Below, in pieces: positions 11,154-23,392 of a DNA stretch of 64,000 bases. The translations under genes and the position numbers were made by a program. The DNA is from Deinandra increscens subsp. villosa (lineage: Eukaryota > Streptophyta > Magnoliopsida > Asterales > Asteraceae), in assembly GCA_039602395.1 (NCBI GenBank), contig JBCNJP010000234.1, forward strand, positions 62,001-126,000. Reading direction: 5' to 3'. The notes beneath the pieces are model-generated. The model searched no databases. It was not told the DNA's origin and was given only the letters and a program-made list of their open reading frames with translations. Each line of letters opens with the position of its first letter. Position 1 is the stretch's first letter.

Positions 11154-13340
11154 TGTCACACCCCAACCGACGGTGGAAACGTCGGGGCATGATTAGATTG
11201 CCCATAAGCTCATGACAACTAATTTAGTGACAATAGTTAAATAATGAATTTCATTGATAACATTAAAAGATAAAACAATACACCACATATTGATAACAAA
11301 TACAATTTATTTAATAGACTAGGTCCAAAAGCCCTATGTGATAGCATCTTGAAACATCAACATCATAGCCTGCAACATGTATAAAATAAAAAGGGTCAAC
11401 TATAAATAGTTGGTGAGTAACCACAAGTTTGATACATAACATATATTTGAAAAACATGCGTTACGTGTCATATGATAGAATAAGTGAAATATAACATGCT
11501 AGAAGATATTGACAACATGAAAAACTAGGCATAACCAAAATTTGCTGGTATAAAATGACAACATGAAATACTAGGCATAAACAAACCTTACTGACATATG
11601 AAAGTTTCCCTAACCCGCAGGTTAGACTATATGAAATAATGAAATAGGCTCCAAACACCCAACGCAGAACCGGTCAAGTTGAGTGGGTTGTCAACCGATA
11701 GATCTACCTTTGTTACCCCAGGCCTTACGTTAATGTTTATGCCAAATGAAAGACATGACAGACATGACAACCATGACATACTTGACATCCAATGATAAAC
11801 ATGAAAACCTTTGATAAACATGAAAGCCTTTGAAAATCACATATTGATAAATCATACTAGAAGTCACATAACACATAATTCACACATAGATCACATACGC
11901 ATGGTAAATGATAAACTTGAAAGACAACACTTTGAAATAGGATACATGTTGCAACCCTAAAAATGAGAAAAATGAGAAAAGGGGCAAGGATTACTCACAT
12001 GGATTAGAAGTTAAGTCCACGAAGCGAAAAGTGAAGGTGAAATGAATAGTCCCGAAGATTCATCCTAAAAGAATAGGAAGGGACGACATGAATATTGGAG
12101 TGTGGGATTCTAAGCACTTATGCATTTGGGGAATGGGTTTTAATATTATAAATTGAAATTTGAAAACATGTTAACTTTTAAGAGGAACGATACCTTAAAC
12201 GTTACCAGACATGCTTTGGCCTAATAGGTTATTCCACTCTCATCGGGGCATCCCAGGTAAGCATCCAGGTCCGACTATGGGATTTATACGAACACTTATC
12301 CTTTGACAGAGACCCCAACTACCGGTGTTTTCACCCTTCCAGTTACTACATGTCATTCGCGTCTCAAGTATCATCACTAAATATGTTGTTAAACAAAGAT
12401 CGATTTCTAAGTTATTTGAAATTCTTAAAAATGAGTTTATGTTCTCAACCTGAATTACATATTAGAATGATTAAGAATTAGTTTAATTGCTGATATGTGA
12501 AAAACAAGCCTTAATCCCCAATTTGTTCAGGCATAAAAACGTTGAGTTTTGGATTAGAAGAATATAGATGAAATTGGACATGATAGTTTAGACTCGTTGG
12601 GCCTAGCGAGCCTCTACAAGGCTACAACAAGCCCAAAACGGCCTGAGCAAGGCAACACGTCCTAATGACGTGCCTTTGCAAAGCTAGGCCGTCCAAAGGA
12701 CAAGCCTTAGCAATGCTAGGCGTTCTAAGAACGAGCCTTAGCAAGGCTACCTAAACGAGCCTAAAGCACCTAACTAAGAACCTAAACTAAACTAATTAAT
12801 TAAGCTAATAAAGCAATAAATAAACGAATAACGAAAGAAAGAAAAGAAAGGAAACAAAAAAAGAAAAAGAAGAAGAATTACCTCAAAGAAGCTTTTCGAA
12901 GGGGACGAGCTTGAAGGGCAGCACCTCCTCGACGAAAGCATAAAAAAAACACTAAGCACGACACCCAAAGAGGTATTGTAGTTGTGGAACCACCAAAACT
13001 TGGTTATTCCACTTGTTTATACTCAAACTATGAGTTGGGAAACTATGAGGGACCTAGAAGAGGTATTTATAGGTGTGTAAGGGATGGAAATTTCGTTGAA
13101 GAGGCAATGTGGGATGAAATTCGCGTCTTGCAACTCAACATCAAACATCAAATTTGTTTTTGCGATTCCCGCTTCGTTATAACTCGGTTTTGCACGCGGT
13201 TTTCGCCCACGTTCACCATTTTCAGAGTACTATCATAAGGAAGAGAGTAATCTAACATTTATGGTGTTTAGAATTGGGTTTAAATCTTGCATCTTGATGT
13301 GGGTCGAGTTTCCGGGTTTTTGAAACATACGGATGTTACA
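11154..13340 (-). repeat. Left (3') LTR of element B
   Basis: 2187 bases, nearly identical to 17854-20039. Differences include single bases near 11175, 11225, 12517 and 13197, and a small A-run change near 11970. Three short hairpins lie at 12656-12672 (CACGTC/GACGTG), 12691-12701 (GTCC/GGAC) and 12721-12733 (CGTTC/GAACG). The 84-codon ORF at 12984-13238 on the opposite strand is identical in both LTRs, which reflects LTR identity rather than coding constraint. Confidence 0.93.
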
Positions 13341-13376
13341 GTCTCCCCTACTTTAGGAAATTTCGTCCCGAAATTT
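13341..13376 (-). promoter_or_regulatory. Polypurine tract and GGGACGAAAT motif of B
   Basis: Next to the LTR the minus strand reads AGTAGGGGAGAC, a polypurine tract that primes plus-strand DNA synthesis. At 13358-13376 the nearly palindromic AATTTCGTCCCGAAATTT follows. The same motif lies at 37304-37322 beside the left LTR of element C, and is commonly found between the pol stop and the LTR of plant gypsy elements. Confidence 0.8.
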
Positions 13377-16300
13377 AGTTAGTAGAGACTGTAGGAAAAA
13401 GAATGAGGATGATTAAATTTATACCGCAAAGTACACTTATACTTAAGAAATAAATTAATTGTAAACCTTTCCTTTTAAATAGTGATATAAACTTGTGAGT
13501 TGTGACACGGATTTTGACACACGACCAGGGCCAACTCTCGGTCCGACACCTAGCCCACTTTTAAAGCACCAACAATGCTTATATATAGGGTGTACCGCAG
13601 CTAACCCACCACATCATTGCTACTTCAAAAGCATGCTAGTTGCCTACAAAGAGACTCCCTCACACAAAACAAAAAGCACGATAAAGGTCTTGATAAGGGA
13701 ATACTTGACACCGCAAGATCTAAACTTAAAATATATAACATGTGATACATTTGACAATGACATGGTTAATGGCGTACACGCATGGAATGAGTATCATGCC
13801 TAGCATCAAAGATAATAGATGATGATTCGAAGACGAGAATGCATGATTTGACCAAACAACTTGATCAGCAAAGGGAAAGTCACAGTCTCCTCTACCTTAG
13901 GATATCCAAACAAGGAGACGCAGAGGATAAAATAAGACGTTGAGGGGTTAACATGTATCCATTTGAAAGTGACGACTTGACTAACTAAAATCAATGTAAG
14001 TGAATGTATTCATCAAATTGAAATCAATGTAACTGATAAAACAATCTCGGATTCCAAACAAGAGAACGCGTTCGATTCTGACGAACTAGATGTGTCGCGA
14101 CTCACACCCAGTCCATCTTTCTCGAAGCGCGGGGTCTAGATGAAATCCAAAACAAAACAAGTTCCTTGCTAATACGACAAGACCTCACGGCTATGACCCA
14201 AAATCAATCGCATGGTTAACTAGTATTACATACAATTGACGATTATAGTTCGTATGAGTCTTGGTTAGAAAGATTGGTAAAACATGTGATAGTTAAAACA
14301 CGTGATAATGAAAACATGCAATAGTGAAAACATGTGATAAGGTGGTCAGGTGATAATGAAAGCGTGTAAGTTGTAGCAATGATGGCATGAATAGTGGAAA
14401 CATGTGGTAATGATAAATATGAAAATTTGTGATAATCAAAACTTGAGGTAGTGAAAACATGAAAGCATGAGATAGTGAAAACATTTGATCATAAAAACAT
14501 GGGATAACGATAGCACAACGACTAATCATGATAAGCGAACGGTCTACAAGTGGTATGTCAAATGGCATGATTCGAATGAATGGATTAATTTAAATCGAAT
14601 GACATGAATTTGAAAGTTGAATATCAATTAAGCATAAACATGTAAGTTTGAAATCGTGAATTGAAGGTCGAAACAAGCAAGTTTGAATTTTTGAAATACG
14701 CGAATTGAACCGGATGTTGGAATCTACACACAGAATATAGAAATCTTCAAGCTGAGAGTTGAAAACTGTAAACCAAAAACTGAATTCGAGAGCCGAGAGT
14801 TGAATACCGCAAGCCAAGCGTTGAAAATCACAACCGAATTCACCATCTGTGAGTCGAAATTCGCAAACCGAATTACTAATCAATTTTTGAATAATGTGAG
14901 TTACAAAATTTTGAATAAACACGTTGTGTGTTAACACCACGAGTTTGAATCCATAGATCAACATTAGAAGCTGCGAATTGAGTCCACACATCGAGTATTG
15001 TATAAAGCGAGTTTGGAACTCATACACCAAGCATTGAAAACCACAGTTTAAATTTGAAACATTGAATAGCGAGAACATGGAAAAAAGTTACAATCTGTAT
15101 CGAAATGCGGAATAACGCGAGTCTTCTGAAAGATTGTTGTTTAGGTCAAAATTCCATGAAAATTTGAAAATACGATTCGAGTAAATTCGAACATCGCTAA
15201 CGAAGGAGATAACAAATTTACCCACGTAAGAGCTGTAAAAAAAAATCCAGGAGTTTCACTAGAGGTTAGCCAAAAGAAGCTTATGGCTAGGCACAACCAA
15301 GGATTCGAAGGTAATGTTGATTATAACTGAGAAGTATCCATACTATAAGGTAGTACATATACGGTGATATCGTCATCATGAATGCGATAAGAGACTAAAT
15401 GGGAGCAGTAATTACGGAAACAAAATAATTAGAGGTAGGTGGCTGACACAAAACAGTGTGAGGCGATAGGGTGACTTGCCAACAGGAGTAGTACCGCGTA
15501 AGTTAATGCGGAAGTCGTCTTGGCGAACGGGAGGAAGACCCAATATGTCTTCGGGAAATACTTTAAGGAAGTTCCGAACGACTAGGATGTCTTGGACTCC
15601 CTATTCCTGATTACGAACGTCCACAATGCTGACCAGACAGGCAATGTACTCCTTATGCAAGTACTTGTGGGTTTTAACGTCGGACATGAGCTAGAACCCA
15701 TGGAATGGTTTATCGCCATAGATTGTCTGGACTTGATTATCGAGCGGGGGAAACGAAACGATCATCGCGATACACATAAGTTTGACATTCGTTGGGGTAA
15801 ACATGAGTTTGGATAAAAATGAATGTTAAGGCGAAACAGTTGAAACATCGCGCAATTGCAATTGGAATATAACCTTGAATATAAAGGATGAGTTTTTTTT
15901 TTTTAATTTAATAAACATGTATAGTTATCTACTTGTAATTGGAATATAACCTTGAATATAAAGGATGAGTTTTTTTTTTAATTTAATAAACATGTATAGT
16001 TATCTACTTGTAAAGTTATAACGTCGTAAACTCGACGCATGCAATCCCGTAGGCATGTGGACTGGTAAACTCATAATTTTCTAAACAAGTAAATTCCTAA
16101 ACTTGTATACCTAAAAGTGCAAAACGTGATACTTTGGAGGGGTTCAAAAATAGATAATTTAATATTTTCTAAAACGGGATATCATGTACGTGTGAGTTCG
16201 TAGGCTCGTATATGGGTAAACGCGTAAACTCATAAGCATGTAATCCCGTAACCATGCAAACTTGTAAACTCGTGAACCCATCGACAAGCACTCGCTCACC

Positions 16301-17838
16301 TGTAAATGAGTTAAAAGGAAAAAAATTACATGATATAAATAGGTTTTGAAATGATGAATGTAAATTGTTTTGAATTATGCATCGAACAATGAAATCAGGA
16401 ATGATTTTTTTTTTATATAAATATCATAAGCTTAAAAACCGACTAACTGGATTCAAACGGCAAATTTGACTTGAGATCAAAATGTGACTATGCGCAACTT
16501 GTTTGGCTAGTTTGACCGAAGCATTGTCTGCAATGGCCAGCTTTCGACACACATTGTAGGGTTGCGTGAATCACCAAGCAGGTGTGTCTATTGCGTGTTG
16601 GTGCAACATGTTAGGCTATGATTGGAACAATGGGTTACTGGGTTGAGTCTAAAATGGGTTGGCAACAAGATCTGATAAAACAATCAATCGACCACGACTT
16701 GAGAATCATGTAATGAAGGTTTTGAAACTAAGTAAGAGCGTTTTATGAACTCACAAGGTTTCGGTTTAAAATGTGATAATCAGATCCATGACACATTTAT
16801 GGTGGTGAGGAATGACATGAATTTGAAATACAAGGATGATGTGTGAAAAATCAAGAGTATATGAAATCATGAGGGTAACAAATTGATCATAAACATCGAA
16901 AAATACCCCGAGGATGGAATCTGAAAGTTATGAAACTCGAGTTACTAACTAAATAACAAGGGGTTATTTGAATTCTCAAAGTTGAGTCAAAATGGAACTG
17001 TGAACCGATAACGTAAATCGTAGGATAGTGTAGGATGTGATACGCCACAGGAGTGCAACATTAGGAAATTGTGAAATAGAAATCACAAGGATGACTTTGG
17101 ATGTAATAAACACGAAAGGTTTGAATATGGAATATCAATTGACTAAAATATGAGAGGTAAAATATGTAAAATTGTGAAAGTAAGTGTCGATGGTGAAAAC
17201 TTCAAAAAATGCCATTGAAATCACGAAAAGTGGCGTTTTAACCATGAAATATTGAAAATCAAAAGAATATCATAGATCGAAATCAGAGTATAAACCGAAT
17301 ATCATGGAATCGCATGCAAAACAAGAAATCGAATTGACTTGTTTAGAATCAATGAAATGGTTCTCATTTCCCGATTGGGAAACTGCCACCTTTGACTAAT
17401 CAGGGTTAATATGGTTCCTAGAAACGTTTGTTATGACATGCTTTGGCCTAATAGGCTAAGGCACTCTCGCCAGAGTGTCTCGGGTAACGCTTACCTAGAT
17501 AGACACCCTGATTACCAGTGCTTTCACCCTTTCAGTTACTACATGTCCGTTACTAAGGAACCTAACCCGGGTGAGATTTAAAAAAAATTCAAATAAAATC
17601 AAGTTCTTAAAATGGCATGTAAGGCACCATTACTAAGGAAAAGGCTAGGAAGCCTGAAGTTGGGTGCATGAGTGTGTGATAAGTGTTAGACTTGAGGTAC
17701 ATCCTAACTAAGGCAAAACAAGACATAAAAGGGCAATCTCTAAACGAAGCATACAATACACGAGGTACTCGTGTTTGGACACCTAAGGCAATAGTCTAGG
17801 TCATTCCATTTCTAATAACCTAGTTCCCTATAGCCATG
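13377..17838 (-). other. Non-coding interior of element B
   Basis: About 4.5 kb without recognisable protein. Contents: a block at 13545-13640 around TATATATAGGGTGTACCGC shared with element C (39880-39960); degenerate GTGATAATGAAAACAT-type repeats at 14280-14490; degenerate GAATTGAAA-type words at 14590-15070, which create a 162-codon chance ORF; a 77-bp tandem duplication at 15860-16012; GTAAACTCGTAA words at 16020-16290; and an LTR-like piece at 17420-17560 resembling 12207-12360. Confidence 0.75.
15860..16012. repeat. 77-bp tandem duplication
   Basis: AATTGGAATATAACCTTGAA starts at 15860 and again at 15937. The two copies are identical except for the length of a T run (about 12 versus 9). 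This looks like a recent slippage duplication within the interior of B. Confidence 0.9.
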
Positions 17839-17853
17839 GCTCTGATACCAATC
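17838..17853 (-). promoter_or_regulatory. Primer-binding site of B (initiator Met-tRNA)
   Basis: On the minus strand the bases next to the right LTR read TGGTATCAGAGCC after a short AGAT spacer. This is the canonical complement to the 3' end of plant initiator Met-tRNA. It proves that the 5' LTR is the right one and the element reads leftward. Confidence 0.92.
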
Positions 17854-20039
17854 TGTCACACCCCAACCGACGGCGGAAACGTCGGGGCATGATTAGATTG
17901 CCCATAAGCTCATGACAACTAATTTAGTGACAATAGTTAAATAACGAATTTCATTGATAACATTAAAAGATAAAACAATACACCACATATTGATAACAAA
18001 TACAATTTATTTATTAGACTAGGTCCAAAAGCCCTATGTGATAGCATCTTGAAACATCAACATCATAGCCTGCAACATGTATAAAATAAAAAGGGTCAAC
18101 TATAAATAGTTGGTGAGTAACCACAAGTTTGATACATAACATATATTTGAAAAACATGCGTTACGTGTCATATGATAGAATAAGTGAAATATAACATGCT
18201 AGAAGATATTGACAACATGAAAAACTAGGCATAACCAAAATTTGTTGGTATAAAATGACAACATGAAATACTAGGCATAAACAAACCTTACTGACATATG
18301 AAAGTTTCCCTAACCCGCAGGTTAGACTATATGAAATAATGAAATAGGCTCCAAACACCCAACGCAGAACCGGTCAAGTTGAGTGGGTTGTCAACCGATA
18401 GATCTACCTTTGTTACCCCAGGCCTTACGTTAATGTTTATGCCAAATGAAAGACATGACAGACATGACAACCATGACATACTTGACATCCAATGATAAAC
18501 ATGAAAACATTTGATAAACATGAAAGCCTTTGAAAATCACATATTGATAAATCATACTAGAAGTCACATAACACATAATTCACACATAGATCACATACGC
18601 ATGGTAAATGATAAACTTGAAAGACAACACTTTGAAATAGGATACATGTTGCAACCCTAAAAATGAGAAAATGAGAAAAGGGGCAAGGATTACTCACATG
18701 GATTAGAAGTTAAGTCCACGAAGCGAAAAGTGAAGGAGAAATGATTAGTCCCGAAGATTCATCCTAAAAGAATAGGAAGGGACGACATGAATATTGGAAT
18801 GTGGGATTCTAAGCACTTATGCATTTGGGGAATGGGTTTTAATATTATAAATTGAAATTTGAAAACATGTTAACTTTTAAGAGGAACGATACCTTAAACG
18901 TTACCAGACATGCTTTGGCCTAATAGGTTATTCCACTCTCATCGGGGCATCCCAGGTAAGCATCCAGGTCCGACTATGGGATTTATACGAACACTTATCC
19001 TTTGACAGAGACCCCAACTACCGGTGTTTTCACCCTTCCAGTTACTACATGTCATTCGCGTCTCAAGTATCATCACTAAATATGTTGTTAAACAAAGATC
19101 GATTTCTAAGTTATTTGAAATTCTTAAAAATGAGTTTATGTTCTCAACCTGAATTACATATTAGAATGATTAAGAATTAGTTTAATTGCTGATATGTGAA
19201 AAACAAGCCTTAATCCCCAATTTGTTCATGCATAAAAACGTTGAGTTTTGGATTAGAAGAATATAGATGAAATTGGACATGATAGTTTAGACTCGTTGGG
19301 CCTAGCGAGCCTCTACAAGGCTACAACAAGCCCAAAACGGCCTGAGCAAGGCAACACGTCCTAATGACGTGCCTTTGCAAAGCTAGGCCGTCCAAAGGAC
19401 AAGCCTTAGCAATGCTAGGCGTTCTAAGAACGAGCCTTAGCAAGGCTACCTAAACGAGCCTAAAGCACCCAACTAAGAACCTAAACTAAACTAATTAATT
19501 AAGCTAATAAAGCAATAAATAAACGAATAACGAAAGAAAGAAAAGAAAGGAAACAAAAAAAGAAAAAGAAGAAGAATTACCTCAAATAAGCTTTTCGAAG
19601 GGGACGAGCTTGAAGGGCAGCACCTCCTCGACGAAAGCATAAAAAAAACACTAAGCACGACACCCAAAGAGGTATTGTAGTTGTGGAACCACCAAAACTT
19701 GGTTATTCCACTTGTTTATACTCAAACTATGAGTTGGGAAACTATGAGGGACCTAGAAGAGGTATTTATAGGTGTGTAAGGGATGGAAATTTCGTTGAAG
19801 AGGCAATGTGGGATGAAATTCGCGTCTTGCAACTCAACATCAAACATCAAATTTGTTTTTGCGATTCCCGCTTCGTTATAACTCGGTTTTGCACACGGTT
19901 TTCGCCCACGTTCACCATTTTCAGAGTACTATCATAAGGAAGAGAGTAATCTAACATTTATGGTGTTTATAATTGGGTTTAAATCTTGCATCTTGATGTG
20001 GGTCGAGTTTCCGGGTTTTTGAAACATACGGATGTTACA
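17854..20039 (-). repeat. Right (5') LTR of element B
   Basis: 2186 bases matching 11154-13340. It ends ATGTTACA followed by the GTTAT duplication at 20040-20044. Its few differences from the left LTR imply a recent insertion compared with the surrounding A element. Confidence 0.93.
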
Positions 20040-20600
20040 GTTATTGTATGAAAATTCTATCAACGGTAAGTGGGTATCCCAACTACCACCAAATTCCATC
20101 ACACATGCTCTCAACATGTCCTCTAAGATATGTTTCCTTGATAGGCAAAAAGTGAGCCGATTTGGTTAGACGATCCATGATCATCCAGATGGCATCATTA
20201 CCACCACTAGTTTTGGGAAGCTTAGTCACAAAATCCATAGTCACTATATCTGATTTCCACTCAGGTATTTCTAAGGGTTGAAGACAACCAGCGGGATTAT
20301 GGTGCTCGACCTTTACCTGCAAACATGTATGGCATTTTCCAACAAACTCGACAATCGCCTTTTTCATGCCCGACCACCAATAACTGGATCTCAAATTTTG
20401 GTACATCTTATCATTACCTGGGTGCATCATATACTTGGATTTATGTGCTTCACGGAGGATTATCTCATGGAGTCCTCCTTCCTTTGGCACCCAAACTATG
20501 TTTCCCAGTCGAAGTATACCATCTGGTCCCTTAGTGAGGCAACCTATGATGGTCATCATTTCTCCATTTTTATTCACATTTGGATCGGCTAATTGATCCT
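20040..20600 (-). pseudogene. Gypsy A integrase zinc-binding and partial core, right of insertion B
   Basis: On the minus strand an HHCC-type zinc-binding region is clear (REAHKSKYMMHPG, then KCHTCLQVK), followed by the core start TMDFVTKLPK with the first catalytic Asp and DRLTKSAHFLPIKETY. The frame then jumps directly to a shifted MLRACVMEFGGSWDTHLP and IEFSYNN. About 100 residues normally between these blocks, including the second Asp and the Glu of the DDE triad, are missing. The deletion junction is near 20113-20130, and translation changes frame across it. IEFSYNN runs into the B insertion. Confidence 0.88.
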
Positions 20601-21566
20601 CTTGAGCTTTCAAAATTTCATCGACCAAATCAACATGCACATCTACACTTATTGCACGTACTCTCAAAGGCTTGATTCTTTCCTTTTTGCTTAATGCATC
20701 AGCCACTACGTTGTCCTTTCCAGGATAATACTCAATCTCACAATCGGAGTCGCTCAATACTTCCATCCAACGCCTCTGATGCATATTCAATTCCTTTTGG
20801 TTGAATAAATTTTGCAAACTTTTATGATCGGAGATAACCACAAACTTAGTTCCATAAAGTTAGTGTCTCCAAATCTTACATGCGAACACTACCGCACCAA
20901 GCTCCAAATCATGAGTGGTGTAATTTTTCTCGTGTGTTTTAAGTTGCCTCAATGCATAGGCGATCACTTTGTTTCGCTGCATCAACATGCATTCCAATCC
21001 ATTGATCAATGCATCATAGTAAACGACAAAATCTTCTGTTCCTTAGAGTAAAGAAAGTATGGAAGCGGAGCACAACTTTTGCTTCATAAGTTCAAACGCA
21101 TCAGTGTGCTTCTGCTTCCAATCAAATTTCACATTCTTCTGAGTTAACGCAGTTAGCGGCGTTGCAATCTTGAGATAAAACTTAAATAAATCACCTATAA
21201 TATCCAGCTAATCCCATGAATCGCCAAATTTCAGTCGATGTCCTAGGTTGCTCCCATTTCATTTCCGCTTTAACCCTAGCAGGGTCTACCTAAATTCCAG
21301 CACTACTCATAATATGACCTGGAAACTATACCTCACGAAGCCAAAACTCATACTTAGAAAATTTGGCATACAATTTTTCATTCCTTAGAAGCTCTAAGAT
21401 TTTCCTGAGGTGGTCTTCATGCTCTTTCTTCGTGCGCGAGTAAATCAATATATCATCTATGAAGACAATCATAAACTTATCAAGGTAAGGCTTACACACT
21501 TGATTCATCAAGTCTATAAAGACTACGTGCACATTTGTCAAACTAACGACATTACAGTGAACTCGT
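20600..21566 (-). pseudogene. Gypsy A RNase H and RT C-terminal half
   Basis: The upstream part of this minus-strand stretch reads FIDLMNQVCKPYLDKFMIVF, then the catalytic IDDILIYS box, the HEDHLRKILELLRNEKLYAK block and SKYEFWLREV. After several stops, RNase H remnants follow: ISDHKSLQNLFNQKEL, MHQRRWMEVL, YYPGKDNVVADALSKKE. These are standard gypsy landmarks. A one-base deletion before LTNVHVVFID breaks the SFGLTNAP block. The CACTA element at 21567 separates this from the RT N-terminal half. Confidence 0.88.
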
Positions 21567-23389
21567 CATTACTAAAAAATGGTCTATAATGACGCGCGCT
21601 AGTTTTATGACGGGAAAAAATGCGTGTCATTAAAAGTATGTCATAAATTATAAAATCTTAAGAGTGGATGACGCACAATTTTGCGCGTCATAAAGTTTTT
21701 GTCATAAATAAAAAAAACGTGGAATACGTATCAAAAAGTCGCGCGTCATCTACAATGTCATTTTATGTTTTTCATTTTCCCATAAGTTTTTGCCCTAAAA
21801 TTTCCATTTTTGTCTCGCTCCCTTATTGCTGTATATTGTCTTCACCCCAATCTCCACCCATTGCGATCATTTTACATGGCTCTTCACCTCGTGAAATACC
21901 ACTTCGTTTTCACCCAATTGGACATCTTGTTCCATTACGCTACTAGCCACGATAAAGTTCCTCCGATTTTCTAGTTCCCGTAATGACGGCGAAACAACTA
22001 TGAAACTATAGTTTACAATCTCAGCTTCATTCTCCATCTTCCGCCGATTATGTTTATGGTATTCTTCGAGTTTTCGATATATATATTTTGATTATGGTTT
22101 ATAAGGTTTCTTAAGTTACAAAATGATGGACCATGAACCTAGGGCTTGTGCCGTTGTGAAGGGGACTCAAATAGTGGTTGTTGTGCATTTGAGAGCGACC
22201 CAGTGGTGCATCGATACTCAAAAAAGCAAAATTCAAGGTAAGGTTTAACGAAAATGATTGGGGATCTTCTTAGAATAACTACTACCTTTGTCATCAGATG
22301 TCCACACTTCTTGTTTGGAGTCCAAGAAATAGGGTTTTCGAACCCTAGCTAAGTTTTTATGTTCTATATCATCAATTAATTAGATGTTTGCTTGCTTGTG
22401 TATACGTTTAGAGTTATCATTTGCCTCACGGTAATACCTACATTATTCTTGCTAAGTTCACTTCAAATATTCCTCCCAAATCCATGGTAATCAAACCCTA
22501 GAAATTGTCAATTTGGTTGATTAAGGTGTTATTAACCTTTAATATTTCTGATTTTGACTAAGATTTTGCTATTCGTTTTGTTTTACAAGGATGTAAGGTC
22601 AGAGTCTTCATGTATCTAAGCAATATATAAGGTATTATTGACATAAATTTATATCAATGACTATTTGAAAATTAAGGACTTCTTATCAAGATTGTATTTT
22701 CAATAATCAAGAACTTACGGTTTTGATGATCGATTAATTTTTCATATTCAAGGTTCAAGAAAATCTTTCTATACTTGCAGGAGTTTTGGTGTTGATTCCA
22801 ATAAGTTAGTTAATGGAAATCAGTTAGATGAGAATAAAGGTTAGAATGAAAAGAAGATGGCTTTTGTTTCAGTTGTTTCAGTTGTTTCTAATCCCACTTC
22901 ATGACTCTAATTTTAGTAATCTAGAGAAGTTTTTATTAGTTGAAGTCTCTGTAAATTGGTTGGTCTTTGTGTTTAATAGCCTTGTTCTTATTATTGTTTG
23001 AATGAAAAAAACAATCTATGATAAATTCTCTCAGCTGATTGAGTGAACTCTTGGTTCTCAATATTTTGGCACTTTTAATTGTGTGTATGAGCATATGAAA
23101 AAGTTATTAGAGGCTTAATTTTGTTCATTTGATGTAAAATTTTGTTAGTAAAATTATTAACCGTATGTGATTATATTGATTCAGTGAGCAACCTATCTAG
23201 ATAAGTGATTCAAGTGAGTAACCTGTCATAAATGGAGCGTCATCGATCGCGCGTCATAAAAGCGATGACAAGCATTTTGCGCGTCATGAAGCTTCTTGAT
23301 ACGACCTTCCTTGACGCGGAAATGCGTTTCATCTGGACCTTTTCTTGACGCGTAAAAAGCGTCAAGCATGCCGTTTTTTTGTAGTAGTG
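21567..23389. mobile_element. Non-autonomous CACTA (En/Spm-like) transposon
   Basis: The ends are CATTACTAAAAAATGG on the left and, as reverse complement, CACTACTACAAAAAAACGG on the right. The flanks are CGT (21564-21566) and TGT (23390-23392), a 3-bp duplication with one change. Excising the element and one flank rejoins the gypsy RT reading around RTRYG and YEFTV, which confirms the limits. Subterminal GCGCGTCAT/ATGACGCGC words are dense at 21580-21760 and 23225-23365, like transposase-binding repeats of this superfamily. No transposase frame is present in 1823 bases. An exon-like ORF lies at 22123-22237. Confidence 0.92.
22123..22237 (+). other. Exon-like ORF inside the CACTA element
   Basis: An ATG at 22123 opens 38 codons, starting MMDHEPRACAVVKG and running through VHLRATQWCI, and the frame ends one base past a codon at CAAG|GTAAGG (22237/22238), a strong plant splice donor. 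An untranslated-leader-like segment precedes it. This is the arrangement expected of a captured host gene fragment or of the first exon of a decayed element gene. I do not recognise the protein. It could also be chance; the donor match is the main support. Confidence 0.35.
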
Positions 23390-23392
23390 TGT

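Larger units (their letters stand above)
11154..20039 (-). mobile_element. Non-autonomous LTR retrotransposon B (LARD-type, gypsy-related)
   Basis: Two LTRs of about 2.19 kb (11154-13340, 17854-20039) start TGTCACACCCC and end ATGTTACA on the plus strand. They differ at only some 15 sites by eye. A primer-binding site complementary to initiator Met-tRNA lies at the right LTR and a polypurine tract at the left, so the element is on the minus strand. The 4.5 kb interior has no gag or pol, only short chance frames. The polypurine-tract region keeps a GGGACGAAAT word seen just after pol in gypsy elements, so a gypsy parent is likely. It interrupts the integrase of A with duplication GTTAT. Confidence 0.95.

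Noticed and set aside
12984..13238. 84-codon ORF identical in both B LTRs (also 19683-19937)
   Set aside because: Identity reflects recent LTR duplication; it is antisense to the element and matches no known domain.
14590..15078. 162-codon minus-strand ORF in element B
   Set aside because: Built from degenerate GAATTGAAA-type repeats, no recognisable domain, inside a non-coding LTR element.
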